A stretch of DNA of 12,701 nt, taken from the NCBI GenBank assembly GCA_002256535.1, contig NMUJ01000054.1, positions 1-12,701 on the forward strand, in the 5' to 3' direction. Made by a program: the position numbers and the translations under genes. Below the pieces are notes generated by a model. The model was not told where the DNA came from. It was given only the letters and a program-made list of their open reading frames with translations, and ran no database searches. Origin of the DNA: Caldifarciminota bacterium 4484_18. Lineage in GTDB: Bacteria; Hydrothermota; UBA3073; NMUJ01. This document shows positions 1 through 5,878 of the stretch, piece by piece (positions within the stretch are counted from its first letter, which is position 1; each line of letters starts with the position of its first letter).

Positions 1-641
1 GGTCGCACGTAGTTATACTTGCGTGCCACGTAAGCAAGCGATGCCAGTACATCGAGTTCGGCCAACTTATGTGCAACCTCCTGCATCGATGTGGTGTACT
101 TAGCCACCTCCTTACGTAACTCGTTGTAAAGTTTATACTCCAGGTCCTTTATTCTATCTTCTGCATGTAATACTTTGCTCTCATATTCCTTCAATTCAGG
201 TGTGATGAACCTCTCTGCATTGACGAGCGTCTGCTTGCGGATGTAATCCTTAGGCACCTTGTGGAGGTTGGGTTTCGTCACCTCAATATAGTAGCCGAAG
301 ACTGAGTTGTAGCCAACCTTCAGCGATTCTATACCTGTACGTATGCGTTCACGGGCTTCGAGTTGTGCGATCCAGTTCTTACCTTCACGCACAATCTGAC
401 GTAACTCATCAAGCTCCGCATTTGCACCATCTCTTATCAACCCACCTTCGGTGATTTTAGTGGGTGGATCCTCAACCAACGTTTTGTCAATAATATCTGC
501 AACTTCATGTAGGTCGGTAACCTTCCACTCGCTTAAACTTTGGGGTAGCAGTTCGTTTATCTTCGGTAACAGCATTATGGAGCGTTTCAATCCCTGTAAT
601 TCACGTGGGTTAGCTCTACCAACATTTATACGTGATACTCA
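1..641 (-). pseudogene. mutS: DNA mismatch repair protein MutS, third (core/clamp) segment, incomplete at window edge
   Basis: This is the middle of a MutS protein, in a different reading frame from the two upstream pieces. The frame is open from just after a TGA at 641-639 down to position 1. It starts at the conserved SRINVGRANPREL element of the core domain and continues through RDGANAELDELR, then SLKVGYNSVFGYYIEVTK and DYIRKQTLVNAERF (the clamp region), to LDVLASLAYVARKYNYVR, which directly precedes the ATPase domain in MutS proteins. The ATPase domain itself lies off the left edge. No start codon suits this piece, so it is the continuation of the gene that starts at 1407. About 45 residues normally found between the GARL-type motif of the previous piece and SRINVGRANP are absent. 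Family assignment is very secure. That the gene is broken is clear in this sequence; whether it is broken in the organism is not known. Confidence 0.9.
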
Positions 642-898
642 CGCATCAACCGTGCTCCCATGGGGGTGCAGGTTTCGTCCAGTACCGACAGTAATGAGCC
701 TTCATATTCGCCGGTTATCTTTTCGGTAAGCTCAAGGTTGCGTCTGGTGAAACTATCGATAAACATAAAGTCCTGTACCCTGTATGGTCTTATACTGGAG
801 ATGTAGTCGAGGGTTTGTTTTTTGGTCTCCTTGACATAGTGTAAGGCTGCACCTGCTGCACGTATTGCGAGCGGCATATCGGTGAGCCCAAACCCATC
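626..898 (-). pseudogene. mutS: MutS, second (connector end to core) segment, frame-shifted on both sides
   Basis: This is the second piece of the split mutS. Reading from 898 it gives DGFGLTDMPLAIRAAGAALHYV, which is the end of the MutS connector domain. It then gives a KETKKQ stretch, the DFMFIDSFTRRNLELTEKI region (family pattern: D..TRRNLEL) and LLSVLDETCTPMGARLMREY, which enters the core domain. The frame then reads His-Val-stop at 634-626, while the conserved sequence resumes in another frame near 638. Both ends are therefore internal junctions, not natural termini. The ATG at 877 falls inside the conserved LTDMPLAIRAAG stretch and is not a believable start. Identification rests on recognised family motifs; the cause of the breaks is unknown. 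Confidence 0.88.
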
Positions 899-1407
899 GG
901 GATCACAATCTCACTGGGTTGAAACTTTTGCACCTCATCCTTTATGTGACCAGCTTCTACCTCTGTTACCCTAAATTCGCCAGTTGATATGTCAATTGTG
1001 GCAACCCCCCACATGTTACGCTCTTCGATAAGCGCCATCAAGTAGTTGGGTTGCCTCTCTTTTAATAGCTGGGGTTCGAGCAATGTCCCTGGTGTGATCA
1101 CTTCTACAACGTCACGATGTACTAATTTGCCGGGTTTGGGTTCTTCCAGTTGCTCACATATCGCCACTTTGTAGCCCGCACGTACTAACTTGGCAACGTA
1201 AGGTTCAACCGCATGGTAGGGTACACCTGCAAGTGGTACACCTTCTTGACGTTGAGTTAATACGATGCCCAACACTTTTGAGGCAATTTTGGCATCCTCA
1301 TAGAAAGTTTCGTAGAAATCACCCACCCTGAACAACAGTATAGCGTCAGGGTATTTTGCCTTTATACGCTGGTATTGATGAAGTAGAGGGGTAAGCCCTT
1401 CTTTCAT
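790..1407 (-). pseudogene. mutS: DNA mismatch repair protein MutS, N-terminal segment
   Basis: This is the 5' end of mutS. MutS recognises mismatches and small loops and starts strand-directed repair with MutL. The ATG at 1407 overlaps the plsC stop as ATGA, so the start is well supported by coupling. Residues 1-110 are the mismatch-binding domain. They include the GDFYE motif near residues 29-33, whose Phe and Glu form the F-x-E mismatch contact in the family, plus PLAGVPYHA, YKVAICEQLE and VEVITPGTL. Connector-domain sequence follows (NYLMALIEE, ATIDISTGEFRVTE) up to PSEIVIP at 898. Family similarity then stops: the last ~35 codons, down to a stop at 790, resemble no MutS sequence and overlap the next piece in another frame. 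About 45 connector residues that should follow are missing. As it stands the piece would encode only a truncated N-terminus without ATPase. Confidence 0.9.
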
Positions 1408-2039
1408 CGATGTTGTATCTCACGGATGTACATTTCCTTGATCCTGTCCATCACAAGCTGGCTTACCGCTATGTAACCTTGTTTATTGTTGGGAAATCGG
1501 TCAAGCAGCTCAGCATTTATTAACTTGCCAAAGATTACTTTAACCTTACCACGCCGTAAGGCTAACCGCCACAATGGTATATTTGTACCTATGATAAGGG
1601 TTGGTAATATGGGTGCCTTGTATCTCTTAGCAATATAGCCGAGACCGGGTTTGGCCGGCAAAAAATCGAGTGGCGTCCTGTTACGTGTACCTTCTGGAAA
1701 ATAAAGCAACCCCAATTCACACTCCAGTAGGTGGCCAGTTTTACGTAATGCGGGTAGATCGAACTTCATTGTATCTACCGGGTATGCATTGAAACTCCGT
1801 ATCAACCATGCAAACCATTTACTTGGTGTAAACAGACCCAGTTTGGCGAAATAGAAGAGCTCACGTCGTGTACCTGCAGCTGCACCGATGAGTGGTGGGT
1901 CGTAATTTGATCTATGGTTAGCTGCAACTATTAACCTTCCCTTGGGTGGTATGTTCTCAATACCCTCTATGCGGAAGCCGAAGAATAATTTCCATACTGT
2001 TCTGATTATGAAGGCTGCTATCCTATAGCGGAGCTTCAT
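1404..2039 (-). CDS. plsC: 1-acyl-sn-glycerol-3-phosphate acyltransferase (PlsC family)
   Basis: This 211-residue protein belongs to the PlsC/LPLAT family, which transfers an acyl chain to lysophosphatidic acid to give phosphatidic acid at the inner face of the cytoplasmic membrane. Residues 41-47 carry the catalytic NHxxxxD box (NHRSNYD, His42 and Asp47). Residues 114-119 carry FPEGTR, the substrate-phosphate motif. A hydrophobic stretch near residues 7-22 probably anchors it in the membrane. Length is normal for the family and no break is visible. The ATG at 2039 lies inside the ancestral 3' end of cmk, and the stop overlaps the mutS ATG, so the gene sits in a tightly coupled cmk-plsC-mutS unit. 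Substrate is inferred from the family; related lyso-lipid acyltransferases share these motifs. Confidence 0.9.
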   Translation of the reverse strand: MKLRYRIAAFIIRTVWKLFFGFRIEGIENIPPKGRLIVAANHRSNYDPPLIGAAAGTRRELFYFAKLGLFTPSKWFAWLIRSFNAYPVDTMKFDLPALRKTGHLLECELGLLYFPEGTRNRTPLDFLPAKPGLGYIAKRYKAPILPTLIIGTNIPLWRLALRRGKVKVIFGKLINAELLDRFPNNKQGYIAVSQLVMDRIKEMYIREIQHR

Positions 2040-2078
2040 GCTGTTTGAGCTTACGTTTTATTAGGTTCACAACTTTGT

Positions 2079-2714
2079 TTATCTCCTCATCGCATCGATG
2101 GTCAAATTTGTAGTATCTATATGGATGGCGTCAGGTGCTGGCTTCAATGGACTATGTTTTCTGGTTTTGTCGCGTTCGTCACGCTGCCTTAAACTTGTTA
2201 TTATCTCTTCAAGGGTAACCTTTTCTCCTTTACGGTGAAGGTCTCTTAACCTACGACGTGCACGCTCTTCGAGCGATGCATCCATATAAATCTTGATAGC
2301 TGCATCGGGGAAGACAACCGTACCCATATCACGACCTTCACATATTGTATTACCACGTTTGGTGAGCTCACGTTGCATAGCGACCAGCACCTTACGTACT
2401 TCAGGGTATGTGGCGATCACCGACGAGAGTTCAGATATTTCCGACCCCCGTATAATGTTTGATATATCTTCGCCGTTCATAAAGACTCTTACTTTGCCAT
2501 CTTCTATTTTGAAATCGAATTTAAGCTTACGTGCCAAATTGGCGATAGCGTGACGGTCGGTTATGTCGATACCTGCACGTAATACAGCAAGCGCTACACC
2601 ACGATACATGGCACCACTATCAATATAAAATAGGCCCAACCTCTCTGCTACCCCTATCGCGGTTGTACTTTTGCCAGAGGCAGCAGTACCATCGATTGTT
2701 ACAACAAAATTCAT
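2079..2714 (-). CDS. cmk: Cytidylate kinase, C-terminus shifted by a 5-bp tandem repeat
   Basis: Cytidylate kinase phosphorylates CMP and dCMP with ATP. Counting from the ATG at 2714, residues 9-17 are the P-loop (GTAASGKST), followed by FYIDSGAMYRG (29-39), the CEGRDMGTVVFPDA motif (125-138) and the RQRDERDKTR region with SPLKPAPDA, all typical of Cmk. I prefer this ATG to a TTG 33 bp upstream because it sits directly before the family's usual start and 5 nt behind a good -10 box. The end is abnormal: after HIDTTNLTID it reads AMRR and stops. Deleting one copy of a CATCG repeat (2088-2097, plus strand) gives DEEINKVVNLIKRKLKQ, which matches the usual C-terminal helix without a gap, and moves the stop to 2023, overlapping plsC by 17 bp. 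The catalytic core is intact, so the shortened protein might still work. Confidence 0.9.
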   Translation of the reverse strand: MNFVVTIDGTAASGKSTTAIGVAERLGLFYIDSGAMYRGVALAVLRAGIDITDRHAIANLARKLKFDFKIEDGKVRVFMNGEDISNIIRGSEISELSSVIATYPEVRKVLVAMQRELTKRGNTICEGRDMGTVVFPDAAIKIYMDASLEERARRRLRDLHRKGEKVTLEEIITSLRQRDERDKTRKHSPLKPAPDAIHIDTTNLTIDAMRR

Positions 2715-2719
2715 TCTTA

Positions 2720-2747
2720 AATATACCACAAGATAGGTGAAATTCAA
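2720..2747 (-). promoter_or_regulatory. Putative promoter of cmk, leaderless arrangement
   Basis: On the minus strand TTGAAT (2747-2742) and TATATT (2725-2720) are separated by 16 bp. The -10 box is followed by only 5 nt before the cmk ATG at 2714, so transcription would begin at or within a base or two of the start codon. The -35 match is modest (4 of 6) and the -10 match is 5 of 6. No Shine-Dalgarno sequence precedes the ATG. The arrangement is seen directly; function is inferred. Confidence 0.5.
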
Positions 2748-2765
2748 GCCATTTATAAGTTATTT

Positions 2766-2782
2766 GTTACCTAAAAGGTAAC
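2766..2782 (-). other. Perfect hairpin over the flavoprotein stop codon
   Basis: GTTACC (2766-2771) and GGTAAC (2777-2782) form a perfect 6-bp stem with a 5-nt loop. The stem contains the last codons and the TAA stop of the upstream flavoprotein gene. The minus-strand sequence after it (AAATAACTT) is not a U-tract, so it does not look like a standard intrinsic terminator. It could be a weak terminator, a 3'-end stabiliser or chance. Confidence 0.4.
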
Positions 2783-3909
2783 GATTGTAACCAAACCGCT
2801 GGATGCTGTAGCAACTTCTGTACTACCCGACTTGGGTAATCCACATCCCCATAATCTGCTATTAATCGCAATATGTGTGGATGGTCGAGCACCTTTAAGA
2901 TATAGTTCAGGATGTTGTCATCCAACAGATTCAATGACTTCCGTAGCAGGGAGCCCCTTTTCAGTTCGCTACCGATTGTTGAACGCCACCATCTTTCGTA
3001 GGTGGTGAGGTATCTTTCTGATAATCTTTCGCTTATGTAGCGGACGATCACCTTTGTAGCCAATTTAGTGGCCATCAACCCGGGATATATGCCGCCACCA
3101 GAGGTGGGTTTCACCTGACCGGCAGCATCACCAATAAGCAGTACATTACCCTGTACGAACCTACGTCGCGTTTCGATGGGGATGAGCCCGCTCCGTATAC
3201 TTTGTGGTTGTAGGTTACGGGTGTTCAGGAAATTCATGAGATAGTGGTAGCCAGCCCCTATTCTATCGGTGGCAAGACCTACCCTTGCCAACCCATCTTC
3301 AGCTGGTACAATCCAGGCAAAAAAATTGGGTGCTATCGATCTACCGAGGAAGATTTCTACAAAGTCATCCTTTTTGGGACGATAGGGGACTACGGTTTGT
3401 AGGCCGATTAACACATTATGTATCGGTGGGAAACCTGCACAGCTGGCAACTTTACTGTTGGCACCGTCTGCACCCACTATGAGCCTACCCGTTACGGTGG
3501 TATAACTTCCGTGTCGCTCTACCCATACTTTATTATTCTCAAGCCTTACAACCTTGCAGCCTAACCACACATCTACACCTGTATCAGCAGCACGCTCAAT
3601 AAGTAACTTATCGAATCGGGGGCGATCGATCACATAGAGTTTGGGGATGTTTGACTCCACCTGGATACTATAACCATTGGGTGCGTAAATATAGCCGCCA
3701 CGGATCTCACGTAACACCGCTTCCTTAGCTAAACCCGATAGTTTCAAACATCTTGGACTTATGAGGCCGGTACAACGAAAGGGTGGGTTGAAGCTTGAAC
3801 GTCGCTCAACGAGTAGCACCCGCAAGCCATGTTGGGCTAAACGCCTTGAAAGTACTGAACCTATTGGGCCACCACCTACGACGATGACTTCGTATGGCTT
3901 GCTACCCAT
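2767..3909 (-). CDS. FAD-dependent oxidoreductase, geranylgeranyl reductase family
   Basis: This 380-residue flavoprotein has the layout of the geranylgeranyl reductase (GGR) family, whose members reduce double bonds in polyprenyl chains of lipids, quinones or chlorophyll. Residues 7-37 form the N-terminal Rossmann unit (VIVVGGGPIGS, then VLLVERR). Cys46 in FRCTGLISPRCL corresponds to the conserved family cysteine. VGADGANSKVA (145-155) is the second FAD motif. FAWIVP (197-202) fits the family's Y/FxWxxP signature, and GDAAGQVKPTSGGGI (260-274) is the third FAD-binding motif. I chose the ATG at 3909 because the Rossmann strand begins six residues later; a GTG at 3957 would add 16 residues but overlaps a strong promoter box. 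The gene is upstream of cmk and plsC in the same direction, hinting at lipid or quinone modification, but the substrate cannot be read from sequence. Confidence 0.85.
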   Translation of the reverse strand: MGSKPYEVIVVGGGPIGSVLSRRLAQHGLRVLLVERRSSFNPPFRCTGLISPRCLKLSGLAKEAVLREIRGGYIYAPNGYSIQVESNIPKLYVIDRPRFDKLLIERAADTGVDVWLGCKVVRLENNKVWVERHGSYTTVTGRLIVGADGANSKVASCAGFPPIHNVLIGLQTVVPYRPKKDDFVEIFLGRSIAPNFFAWIVPAEDGLARVGLATDRIGAGYHYLMNFLNTRNLQPQSIRSGLIPIETRRRFVQGNVLLIGDAAGQVKPTSGGGIYPGLMATKLATKVIVRYISERLSERYLTTYERWWRSTIGSELKRGSLLRKSLNLLDDNILNYILKVLDHPHILRLIADYGDVDYPSRVVQKLLQHPAVWLQSLPFR

Positions 3910-3917
3910 ATTAACTA

Positions 3918-3944
3918 AAGATATGGCGAACAATTTATCCACAA
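3918..3944 (-). promoter_or_regulatory. Weak proximal promoter candidate for the flavoprotein gene
   Basis: On the minus strand TTGTGG (3944-3939) and TATCTT (3923-3918) are 15 bp apart, and the -10-like box ends 8 nt before the ATG at 3909. This would give a leaderless mRNA like those proposed for the other transcription units, but both boxes are poor matches. The stronger candidate for this gene is the box pair at 3956-3982. Confidence 0.25.
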
Positions 3945-3950
3945 TAGAGA

Positions 3951-3977
3951 TTGACACTATATATGTAGGGTTATTAT
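3951..3977 (+). promoter_or_regulatory. Promoter of the polysaccharide operon, leaderless arrangement
   Basis: A perfect TTGACA (3951-3956) and a TATTAT -10 box (3972-3977, 5 of 6 matches) are 15 bp apart. The -10 box is followed by exactly 6 nt and then the ATG at 3984, so the expected transcription start is the A of the start codon. The 15-bp spacer is short; an alternative -10 at 3974-3979 (TTATAT) gives 17 bp but a poorer match. This is the only evident promoter for the run of genes from 3984 to about 11301. Confidence 0.65.
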
Positions 3978-3982
3978 ATCAA
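3956..3982 (-). promoter_or_regulatory. Divergent promoter for the flavoprotein gene, interlocked with the plus-strand promoter
   Basis: On the minus strand TTGATA (3982-3977) and TATAGT (3961-3956), each 5 of 6 to consensus, are 15 bp apart. They interlock with the plus-strand promoter: each -35 box overlaps or abuts the other's -10 box. Transcription would start near 3949 and leave a leader of about 40 nt before the ATG at 3909. The pairing is seen in sequence; activity is inferred. Confidence 0.5.
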
Positions 3983-3983
3983 C

Positions 3984-4841
3984 ATGAAAGTCGCTATAAT
4001 AGGGGCCACGGGTAGGTTGGGTAAGGAATTGGTGAACGTCTTTGGTACAAACAGTATACCGGTGACGCATGAGATGTTAGATATAACGAACCCGAGAAGT
4101 GTGGAATCTGTATTGATGAAGTTAAACCCCACGATTGTGATCAATGCTGCGGTGTATCATCCTACTGATCTGTGTGAGTTACATCCTGATAGGGCTTTCC
4201 TTGTGAATACGGTTGCACTCAAGTATTTAGCTGATGTATGTAATAGATTGGATGCTACACTCGTATTCATAAGTACGGACTATGTGTTTGATGGCGAAAA
4301 GGGTACACCTTATCTGGAGGATGATCGTCCTAACCCAATTAACATATATGGGTTGTCGAAATTCATGGGTGAACGTATCATTTGTCAATACGCGGGTAGA
4401 TACTATATAATCCGTACAAGTGCAATATTTGGTGGTGAAGGTAAGCATAAGACGCTCGTGGATAAGGTTGTTGCTCAACTAAGAGATAAGGGTTATATAC
4501 GTATGGCACGTGATGTGGTGATAAGCCCCACATATGTGAATGATGTTGCAAATATGATCAAAGATATAGTGAGCAACATGGAGCCAGGTCTATTTCATTG
4601 CGCCAACTCGGGCTATGTATCATGTTATGAATTCACAAAGCACCTTATGGAAGTGTTGGATATAAAAGGTGAAGTTGTACCTGTTGAGTTGACAGAATTG
4701 AACCTCATAGCCAGAAGACCTAAATTCTCGGCACTCGGATCGAATAAGATTAGGATGCCAGATTGGCGTGATGCAATCCATAGGTGGGTGAATTCAACCT
4801 ATTCGGAGGAACCATGCAGGGAAATAAGCCACCCACTATAG
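3984..4841 (+). CDS. dTDP-4-dehydrorhamnose reductase-like (RmlD) sugar nucleotide reductase
   Basis: This 285-residue short-chain dehydrogenase resembles RmlD/RfbD, which uses NAD(P)H to reduce dTDP-4-keto sugars to dTDP-L-rhamnose or related 6-deoxysugars. Residues 3-13 carry the GxxGxxG nucleotide-binding loop (IIGATGRLG). STDYVFDG (97-104) and Y122-xxx-K126 in YGLSK supply the Ser/Thr, Tyr and Lys of the active site. RPKFSALGSNKIRMPDWRDAI near the C-terminus is the usual RmlD ending, so the protein is complete apart from a short extra tail (about 17 residues) that overlaps the next gene by 28 bp. It is the first gene of the polysaccharide operon and probably makes a precursor for the glycosyltransferases downstream. 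No rmlA, rmlB or rmlC is nearby, so the exact sugar is uncertain. Confidence 0.88.
   Translation: MKVAIIGATGRLGKELVNVFGTNSIPVTHEMLDITNPRSVESVLMKLNPTIVINAAVYHPTDLCELHPDRAFLVNTVALKYLADVCNRLDATLVFISTDYVFDGEKGTPYLEDDRPNPINIYGLSKFMGERIICQYAGRYYIIRTSAIFGGEGKHKTLVDKVVAQLRDKGYIRMARDVVISPTYVNDVANMIKDIVSNMEPGLFHCANSGYVSCYEFTKHLMEVLDIKGEVVPVELTELNLIARRPKFSALGSNKIRMPDWRDAIHRWVNSTYSEEPCREISHPL
4805..4809 (+). promoter_or_regulatory. Strong Shine-Dalgarno site selecting the wzz start
   Basis: GGAGG lies 4 nt before the ATG at 4814. It decides between that ATG and an in-frame start 30 bp upstream that would overlap the rmlD-like gene more deeply. It is the only clear Shine-Dalgarno site I see in the window; most other starts rely on overlap or appear leaderless. 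Confidence 0.7.
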
Positions 4842-5653
4842 GTGATATAGTACGAATATTCTGGTACAAGCGTTATCTGGTGTGGTTCAATTTGTGTAGC
4901 TTTCTGTTCATGGCAATATTGTTGGCTTTTGTTATGCCACGTAACTATATTTCATCGTTTAAGCTATTCCCTCCATTGGCTACATCGAGACTACCTGGGG
5001 CAGAGCTATGGGCAGCACTTATAGTTTCGGCACAACAGAGGGGGTTATACATAGGGGGGAATCCGTCCGATTTGGTGAAAGAGATTATACTATCACGTAG
5101 TGTGGGGTATGCAGTGATAGATAGCTTGAATTTAGTTCAACGGTTCAAATGTAAAAATAGAGAGGAGGCATTTGAAAGACTACAGAAGATGATCCGCACC
5201 ATACCGCGTGAGGGTAACATACTCGCGGTAGCTATAAGTTCAACTGACCCAAGATTATCGTATGAAGTTGCACAACGGACGTTGGATGAAACATATAAAG
5301 TGCTGGAGAGATCGTTATCAAATATGGGGTATAAGGTGTTGGAAGATCTGGAAGGTAAGATGAAGGAAGTTGAACTTAAGCTTCGTGTGTCAGAAGATAG
5401 TTTGTTACAGTTTCAGACCAGATACAAGATACTCAACCCTTCAATAGAGACACAACGATTGTTGAACGAATTAGCTGAGTTGAAAGCCGAATATCTATCT
5501 ACACTTATAGAGCTGGAAATGCTGAAAAAATATGCAGCTACAAGTGGCGCAAGTATTGAGGAGTTACGTGCCCGCATGGATGTATTACACGATAGGATTA
5601 AAGAGATTACGAAATTATACGCGAAAGTTACGAACGTGCCAAATTTTATGTAG
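4814..5653 (+). pseudogene. Wzz/GumC-type polysaccharide chain-length regulator, 5' segment
   Basis: This is the bulk of a Wzz-family (polysaccharide co-polymerase) protein, which sits in the inner membrane with a large periplasmic coiled coil and sets polymer length together with Wzy. Residues 10-18 (GDIVRIFWY) are the cytoplasmic lead-in and residues 20-41 are transmembrane helix 1. The MPRNYISSFKLFPP stretch after it is the usual start of the Wzz domain, and about residues 150-265 are Leu/Glu/Lys-rich coiled coil. Similarity holds to HDRIKEI at about 5607. The frame then gives TKLYAKVTNVPNFM and stops. The expected end of the periplasmic domain and the second membrane helix are in another frame (5602-5877). 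As written the protein would lack its C-terminal membrane anchor. It overlaps the upstream gene by 28 bp. Confidence 0.82.
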
Positions 5654-5877
5654 AACAAAAAGCTACACTGCTGGAAGTGCTTGACCCGCCATACCTACCA
5701 GTAAAAGGTAAGCCACGACGGTTACTTATAATTGTGGTTGTGCTTGTCATAGGTGTTATAGTGACGGTTGGGGTAACAATATGTGGTTACTATATTGATG
5801 AGGTGATCTCCCGCAATAGGAAACAACTACTCGATATCGTGTCAAGAACGCGATTCATGCGATGGCTCACGAGTTAA
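5602..5877 (+). pseudogene. Wzz-type chain-length regulator, 3' segment with second membrane helix
   Basis: This is the end of the same Wzz-family gene in a different frame. Read from 5605 it gives DYEIIRESYERAKFYVEQ, which matches the pattern YELL..YEEAR..EA that closes the periplasmic domain. Then comes LLEVLDPPYLPVKGKPRR, the typical proline-rich linker before helix 2, and a membrane helix (LLIIVVVLVIGVIVTVGVTI). A basic cytoplasmic tail follows. A stop at 5599-5601 bounds the frame on the left, and the only start is a GTG at 5677, inside the linker, so this is not a separate gene. Some 20 residues normally between the coiled coil and YELL appear to be absent at the junction. The stop is 1 nt before the flippase ATG. 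Confidence 0.8.
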
Positions 5878-5878
5878 C

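Noticed and set aside
626..1407. Programmed frameshifting or translational bypassing as an explanation of the mutS frame changes
   Set aside because: Those mechanisms keep or skip extra mRNA but do not remove conserved residues. Here about 45 family residues are absent at each junction, and no slippery heptamer is visible.
3955..3957. GTG start for the flavoprotein giving 16 extra residues
   Set aside because: It overlaps the TATAGT -10 box of the divergent promoter, and the family normally begins a few residues before the GxGxxG strand, which fits the ATG at 3909.
3761..4015. Open frame on the plus strand opposite the start of the flavoprotein gene
   Set aside because: It mirrors the conserved FAD-binding sequence on the other strand, runs through the divergent promoter and has no recognisable protein features.
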